This document shows positions 6,660 through 7,344 of a stretch of 7,344 nucleotides of DNA, one piece after another (position 1 is the stretch's first letter; each line of letters starts with the position of its first letter). This DNA is from JANWHV01 sp035534995 (lineage in GTDB: Bacteria; Chloroflexota; UBA5177; JANWHV01): assembly GCA_035534995.1 (NCBI GenBank), contig DATLQX010000392.1:1-7344 (forward strand), written 5' to 3'. The notes beneath the pieces were generated by a model that did not search any database, was not told the DNA's origin, and saw only the letters and a program-made list of their open reading frames with translations. Made by a program: the position numbers and the translations under genes.

Positions 6660-6762
6660 TCTCCCAGAAGACGCATGAACAGGCAATGACAGTTCTCTTG
6701 AAACACCTCGGAATCTCCTCGGCGGCGGTACGCCGCCGAGGAGATTACCCGTCGCCCGCAAC
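6660..6762 (-). other. Intergenic region between thrS and the glycoside hydrolase
   Basis: It contains the hairpin at 6712-6746 and then about 50 nt leading to the glycoside hydrolase. No promoter with both hexamers is convincing there, so whether the hydrolase has its own promoter or depends on readthrough from thrS cannot be settled from sequence. GGGAG lies immediately before ATG 6659. Confidence 0.4.
6712..6746 (-). terminator. Perfect 16-bp hairpin downstream of thrS
   Basis: Arms 6712-6727 and 6731-6746 (AATCTCCTCGGCGGCG and its exact complement) enclose a 3-nt loop. It starts 16 nt after the thrS stop codon and ends about 50 nt before the glycoside hydrolase start. The stem is very GC-rich and strong. 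No U-tract follows on the minus strand (CCGAGGTGTTTC), so termination may be inefficient or need a factor; the stem could instead protect the thrS mRNA 3' end. As it is symmetrical, it would form on either strand. Confidence 0.55.
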
Positions 6763-7344
6763 CTACAAAACACGGCGAGCCGAGAGATCGGCCAGTTCAG
6801 CGATCAGGGTATCGAGGGGCACGGCATTTTGTTTGGCGCCCGCTCGGTCGCGCACCGATACCGTTTGGTTGGCGGCCTCTTGGTCGCCTACCACCAGCAT
6901 GTAGGGCGTCTTTTGCCCCTGCGCTTCCCGAATCTTGTATTGGAGGCGCTCGTTCCGCCCATCGACCTCAACCCGTAGCCCGGCTGCCCGAAAGCGCCCG
7001 GCCACCTGCTCGGCGTAGGGGTTATGGCGTTCGGCGATTGGCAGCACCACCGCCTGGACCGGCGAGAGCCAGAACGGAAAGGCGCCGCCAAAATGCTCGA
7101 TCAGGACCGCCAGGAAACGTTCGGTCGAGCCAGTGACCGCCCGATGCAGGACGACTGGGGTGTGCGTCTTCCCGTCCTCGCCGGTGTACTCGACCCCCAG
7201 TCGGGCCGGCTGGATAAAATCGACCTGGATGGTGGAGAGTTGCCACTCGCGGCCCAACACGTCGCGGGCCATGAAATCGGCCTTGGGGCCGTAGAAGGCG
7301 GCCTCACCGAGGACAGGGATGTACCGCACGCCCTTGGCATCAAG
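6763..7344 (-). CDS. thrS: Threonyl-tRNA synthetase, C-terminal part (5' end outside window)
   Basis: ThrRS joins threonine to tRNA(Thr) in the cytoplasm. The 193 residues visible are the end of the class II catalytic core and the anticodon-binding domain. The core shows GEAAFYGPKADF, REWQLSTIQVDF (motif 2-3 region) and VVLHRAVTGSTERF, which contains the His corresponding to the zinc ligand His511 of E. coli ThrRS and the motif 3 Arg. The anticodon domain begins near FPFWLSPVQAVVLPI and includes DGRNERLQYKIREAQ and TPYMLVVGDQEA, typical of class IIa synthetases. It ends with LSARRVL and a TAG stop at 6763-6765. The frame is open to the window edge (LDAKGVRYIP), so the N-terminal TGS, editing and early core domains lie outside. 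Nothing suggests damage. The apparent start at 7329 is an internal GTG and not the true start. Confidence 0.97.
   Translation of the reverse strand, partial: LDAKGVRYIPVLGEAAFYGPKADFMARDVLGREWQLSTIQVDFIQPARLGVEYTGEDGKTHTPVVLHRAVTGSTERFLAVLIEHFGGAFPFWLSPVQAVVLPIAERHNPYAEQVAGRFRAAGLRVEVDGRNERLQYKIREAQGQKTPYMLVVGDQEAANQTVSVRDRAGAKQNAVPLDTLIAELADLSARRVL

Noticed and set aside
3801..6773. Longer version of the hydrolase starting at ATG 6773
   Set aside because: It would overlap the thrS stop codon and run through the hairpin at 6712-6746, and its first 38 residues would precede a normal signal peptide that begins at 6659.

Overview
The window is GC-rich and compact. It contains two large secreted, multidomain proteins, the end of a threonyl-tRNA synthetase gene, and one unrecognised gene of about 520 codons. 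The mix suggests a bacterium, most plausibly of the Chloroflexota. The reasons are long Thr/Ser/Pro/Ala linkers (PTATATPT style) in exported proteins, an SBBP-type beta-propeller protein, a glycoside hydrolase carrying tandem 'WYF...NP' beta-sandwich modules, and GTAG-headed palindromic repeats. This placement rests on style and not on a marker gene, so it is tentative.

Layout from left to right. Positions 1-1593 (minus) hold the N-terminal 531 codons of a secreted SBBP-repeat protein whose 3' end lies beyond the window; a good sigma-70-like promoter lies upstream at 1701-1729. Positions 1594-2017 are a divergent intergenic region containing that promoter and a possible 57-codon TTG-start ORF (1800-1973, plus). 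Positions 2018-3583 (plus) encode a 521-aa protein of unknown function whose last ~90 residues resemble the C-terminal region of bacterial DNA polymerase III alpha. Positions 3584-3800 separate two convergent genes and hold a perfect 28-bp inverted repeat, each arm of which is itself a GTAG-headed palindrome (a REP/BIME-like doublet). Positions 3801-6659 (minus) encode a secreted clan GH-A-like glycoside hydrolase with a Thr/Pro linker and four C-terminal beta-sandwich modules. Positions 6660-6762 are intergenic, with a perfect 16-bp hairpin after thrS. Positions 6763-7344 (minus) are the C-terminal 193 codons of thrS.

The genes do not form an obvious pathway. The two secreted proteins share a design (signal peptide, Thr/Ser/Pro-rich low-complexity segment, repeated beta modules) and could both act at the cell surface, but they lie in separate transcription units. 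thrS is a housekeeping gene that appears to end in its own hairpin. No mobile element with a transposase, no CRISPR array, no tRNA or rRNA and no recognisable defence system is visible. The most unusual items are the nested REP-like doublet and the DnaE-tail-like domain on the unrecognised 521-aa protein.
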